Shown here: in pieces, positions 61,397-64,000 of the stretch
Layout of the letters: each line of letters starts with the position of its first letter
How positions within the stretch are numbered: position 1 is the stretch's first letter
Source of the DNA: Phycisphaeraceae bacterium
GTDB lineage: Bacteria > Planctomycetota > Phycisphaerae > Phycisphaerales > Zrk34
Length of the DNA stretch: 64,000 nt
Direction of reading: 5' to 3'
Assembly (NCBI GenBank): GCA_028282805.1
Contig: JANQHD010000038.1
Span: 1 to 64,000, forward strand
Made by a program: the position numbers and the translations under genes
Notes under the pieces: model-generated
What the model was told of the DNA's origin: nothing
What the model saw: only the letters and a program-made list of their open reading frames with translations
Database searches by the model: none

Positions 61397-63727
61397 ATGG
61401 GCGCCCAGAAGCAACGCAACAGTGATCGCCGCGCGCACGCAAGATATCGTTTGCACGATGTCGCGTGTGATCTCGGTAGCGTGATCGACCTGTCGCAAAG
61501 CGGCATCCGCATCATCTCGGACCAGTTGCGGCGCGGGGTGATCACTCTGACGCTGACGGCGTCGGGCGGCAAACCACTGGTCTTGCGGGCGACGGTCGAA
61601 TGGCACCGGGCGCTGGGGCCCTGCGAGTACGTGATGGGCTTGCGTTTCTGCAAGCCTTACCCCGAGGTCGCCAAGCTGATTGCCAAGGCCCGCCGGCTCG
61701 ACCCGTCCGTGGCCGCGCCCGAAGAGAGCCACCACTCCGGGGCCAAGGCGCTGAAGTACCTGGGCCTGTGCCTTTTGCTGACGCTGGTGCCGGGCCTGCT
61801 GGCGATGCTGTTCATGAACACGCTGGCGCTGAACAACCAGCCCGTGGTCGACGACGTTTGGTCGAAGTGGGAGATGCCGGCGCTGTTCACCGCGGGCGGT
61901 TTGGTGCTGGCGGCGTGCCTGATGATGTTCATCGTGGTCCGCCGGGCGCTGCGGAAACGGCGCACGCGGCAGGACTTCATGGCGTTGCGCCGGTCGACCG
62001 TGGTGCTCAACACGATCCTCGACAGCTCGTTGGGCGGCGTGATGGTGTTGCAGCCGATCCGTCCGAGCCCGACGGTCATCACGGATTTCGAGATCAAGCT
62101 GATCAACCGCTCGGCGGAAGACTTCCTCAACCGCCGCGCCGGCGACGTGCTGGGCCAGTACATCAGCAAGGCCCTGCCGGGCTTGTTGGACGACCGCTTG
62201 AAGAAGCGGCTGGTCGAGACGATGCAGTACGGCTACCCCGTGCGCGAGAAGCAGCCGATCCAGTTCGAGGGCCGGTGGTTCGAGTTCGCGGCGGTGCTGA
62301 TCGGCAACGCGGTGGCGGTGACGTTCGTGGACCGCAGCGAGGAGCAACGCCACCTCGACCTGCTGCACCGCAGCGCGTACTACGACGTGCTGACGAAACT
62401 GCCCAACCGCAAGCTGCTCGTCGAGCAGGTGCAACGCGAGATCGACAAGTTCAAGCGCCACGCCGACCGCGGCTTTGCGCTGCTGTTCATCGACATGGAC
62501 GGCTTCAAGCTGATCAACGACGGCTACGGCCACGACGTGGGCGACGCGTACCTGATCGAGATCGCCAACCGGCTCAACGCCAACCTGCGGTCGGAAGACC
62601 TCGCCGGGCGGTCGCGCAACAACAACGAATCGGGCGCGGCGCACCCCGCACGCCTCGGCGGCGATGAGTTCGTGGTGTTGTTGGAAGAGGTCAAGGACTC
62701 GGATGCGGCGGTGGCGGTCGGCGAGCGGTTGCTGCAATCGCTGAGCGAAGACATCACGATCGGCGAACACCGCTTTGCGGCCACGGCGAGCATCGGCGTG
62801 CTGCTGGTGACCAGCGAATACCAGACGGTGGACGCGATCCTGCGCGACGCCGACGCCGCGATGTACAGCGCCAAGACCACCGGCAAGGGGCGGTGCGTGC
62901 TGTTCGACCGCGACATGCGCGAGGAGGTGTTCAAGCACGTGGCGGTCGAGAAAGACGTGCGCCAGGCGATCGAAGACCAGAGCTTCGAGTTGCGGTACCG
63001 CCCGGTGCTTTCGGTCGACCAGCAGGAGGTGGTGGGCATCGACGTGGCGCCGACCTGGCCGAGCGGATCGCCCAACGAGTCGGGCGATGTCGGGTTCGTC
63101 GAATCGCTGGACGCGATGTCGCACCCCGAGGCGTTGGAACAGCGTTACTGGTCGCAGGTGGCCCAGCAGTTGAAGGCCTGGCAGGAGGGACACCCCTCAC
63201 GGTCGGCCATCCTGATCGACCTATCGATGTCGCAGAAACAGCTGTTGCACCCGAAGCTGACGGTGTATTTGAACGAATTGATCGGTGTGCTGAACCGTGG
63301 GCCTTCGGGCGTGCGGATCAATATCCGCGAGACCGCGGTGATGCGCGACCTCGACACGATCGTGGGGGTCGCCGAACGCTTGAACGAGGCGGGATACCCG
63401 GTGGCGCTGGACGACTTCGGTTGCGGGATGGTGCCCCTGGCGTGTTTGCACCGGTTGCCGGCCAAGACGATCAAGCTGCACCGCCGGTTCATCCGCAGCG
63501 CATTCGAGGGCGCCGGCGCATCGCGCTCGGTGGCCAACGCGGTGATCCAACTCGCCGCGGATTTGGGTTTGGAACTGGTTGCCAAGGGGGTCAACGACAG
63601 CGACGTGCTGGAGTTCATCAGCGGGTTGGGCTGTACACGGATTCAAGGCAAGGTGGCGCACGAATGGTGCGATGCCGATCAGACGGGCGCGTCGACCGAT
63701 CTTCCAGGGTCGACCCACGCCGCGTGA
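61397..63727 (+). CDS. PilZ-GGDEF-EAL protein with degenerate EAL domain
   Basis: 776 aa. N-terminal PilZ-like domain (RRAHAR near 11, DLSQSG near 33). Two membrane helices near 120 and 160-185, then a PAS-like segment. A GGDEF domain follows with intact RLGGDEF (residues 419-425) and an RSED I-site separated from it by an insertion. The C-terminal EAL domain has DVA (549-551) in place of EAL, KLH for the usual KID and KGVN for EGVE, so phosphodiesterase activity is unlikely. It is probably a membrane-bound diguanylate cyclase sensing c-di-GMP by its PilZ and dead EAL parts. Confidence 0.9.
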   Translation: MGAQKQRNSDRRAHARYRLHDVACDLGSVIDLSQSGIRIISDQLRRGVITLTLTASGGKPLVLRATVEWHRALGPCEYVMGLRFCKPYPEVAKLIAKARRLDPSVAAPEESHHSGAKALKYLGLCLLLTLVPGLLAMLFMNTLALNNQPVVDDVWSKWEMPALFTAGGLVLAACLMMFIVVRRALRKRRTRQDFMALRRSTVVLNTILDSSLGGVMVLQPIRPSPTVITDFEIKLINRSAEDFLNRRAGDVLGQYISKALPGLLDDRLKKRLVETMQYGYPVREKQPIQFEGRWFEFAAVLIGNAVAVTFVDRSEEQRHLDLLHRSAYYDVLTKLPNRKLLVEQVQREIDKFKRHADRGFALLFIDMDGFKLINDGYGHDVGDAYLIEIANRLNANLRSEDLAGRSRNNNESGAAHPARLGGDEFVVLLEEVKDSDAAVAVGERLLQSLSEDITIGEHRFAATASIGVLLVTSEYQTVDAILRDADAAMYSAKTTGKGRCVLFDRDMREEVFKHVAVEKDVRQAIEDQSFELRYRPVLSVDQQEVVGIDVAPTWPSGSPNESGDVGFVESLDAMSHPEALEQRYWSQVAQQLKAWQEGHPSRSAILIDLSMSQKQLLHPKLTVYLNELIGVLNRGPSGVRINIRETAVMRDLDTIVGVAERLNEAGYPVALDDFGCGMVPLACLHRLPAKTIKLHRRFIRSAFEGAGASRSVANAVIQLAADLGLELVAKGVNDSDVLEFISGLGCTRIQGKVAHEWCDADQTGASTDLPGSTHAA

Positions 63728-63748
63728 TCGGTCCTGTCGGGGTCAAAC

Positions 63749-64000
63749 ATGTCAGCGGAACAACATACATCACGGCACAGGGACGCTGAGTCAAGCGAGC
63801 ATCAACCGCTCGTCGGCCGGCTGCTGTCGTGCGTCTGGCAGACCACGCAGGCCATCCGGCTGTACGACCTGGATCACCCGCTGGTGTGGGACAAGGCCGA
63901 AGAATCGGTGACGGCGCAGCGCGCATGCGCGGGCGGCGGTTGGCCTTTGACCGTTACGCTCACGCCCGACGGTTTTACTTTGGATGGCCGATCGGTCGGG
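63749..64000 (+). CDS. N-terminal part of a protein cut by the window end
   Basis: 84 residues are open to the edge. The start is at the ATG at 63749, 21 bases past the GGDEF gene stop. It is soluble, with WQTTQAIRLYDLDHPLV and LTVTLTPDGFTLDGRSVG, a pattern I associate with the N-terminus of planctomycete HD/HD-GYP-type proteins. That identification is weak. Its position behind a c-di-GMP gene fits a signalling role. Confidence 0.55.
   Translation, partial: MSAEQHTSRHRDAESSEHQPLVGRLLSCVWQTTQAIRLYDLDHPLVWDKAEESVTAQRACAGGGWPLTVTLTPDGFTLDGRSVG

Overview
The window is one high-GC bacterial chromosome segment carrying about 60 genes. Gene content points to the Planctomycetota, probably class Phycisphaerae. 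The evidence is a DUF1549/DUF1553 cytochrome-like gene followed by DUF1501, WD40 and PPC-domain genes, two PEP-CTERM proteins (one built of NxxGxxAF repeats), Tat-exported Gfo/Idh/MocA and DUF1501 proteins, and a Minf_1886-family protein. I have no taxonomic marker such as rRNA in the window, so this placement is inference.

Layout. 0-5 kb: a metal-homeostasis operon (Fur-family regulator, P1B-type ATPase, COG0523 GTPase, two FmdB-like small proteins). 5-12 kb: an OmpA-type lipoprotein, an amidohydrolase and a beta-hydroxyacid dehydrogenase, then a lipoprotein with the System II cytochrome c maturation pair ResB/CcsA. 12-20 kb: housekeeping and orphan genes (PEP-CTERM protein, 3-methyladenine glycosylase, GH113-like hydrolase, AI-2E-type permease, PfkB kinase, methyltransferase, Sel1 lipoprotein). 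20-25 kb: mtnP, rsmA, a four-helix-bundle (S23/IVP-type) gene, fabI and guaB. 25-35 kb: a small membrane protein, the NxxGxxAF PEP-CTERM protein, an Idh/MocA oxidoreductase, a GAF/sigma-54 activator followed by a sigma-54-type promoter and a possible small RNA, tRNA-Ser(UGA), a K+ channel with RCK domains and two secreted unknowns. 35-39 kb: a glycyl radical enzyme whose active-site residues match trans-4-hydroxy-L-proline dehydratase, with its activase.

40-53 kb is the functional centre: a nitrate-respiration island. Rightwards run napD-napA, a duplicated four-haem napB, a ferredoxin, an unknown small gene, then moaA, moaD, moaE, moeA and a MOT1-like molybdate transporter, so the enzyme, its molybdenum cofactor and the metal uptake are encoded together. 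Divergently run a four-haem cytochrome, a Tat-exported four-cluster ferredoxin, a cupin protein, an NrfD-type quinol-interacting membrane protein and an Rrf2 regulator, which together look like the quinol dehydrogenase feeding NapA in place of NapC/NapGH. The shared intergenic region has an FNR-type box and a perfect 7-bp inverted repeat. ResB/CcsA at 9-12 kb could mature these cytochromes. 53-64 kb: a RidA/chorismatase-like protein, the planctomycete PSCyt/DUF1501/WD40/PPC cluster, a PilZ-GGDEF-degenerate-EAL protein and a gene cut by the window end.

The most unusual feature is a set of palindromic arrays of degenerate 7-bp (twice 8-bp) units scattered between genes. Each array has its own unit sequence. 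One sits in frame inside rsmA, several supply or touch stop codons, and a pair in opposite orientation brackets the four-helix-bundle gene.
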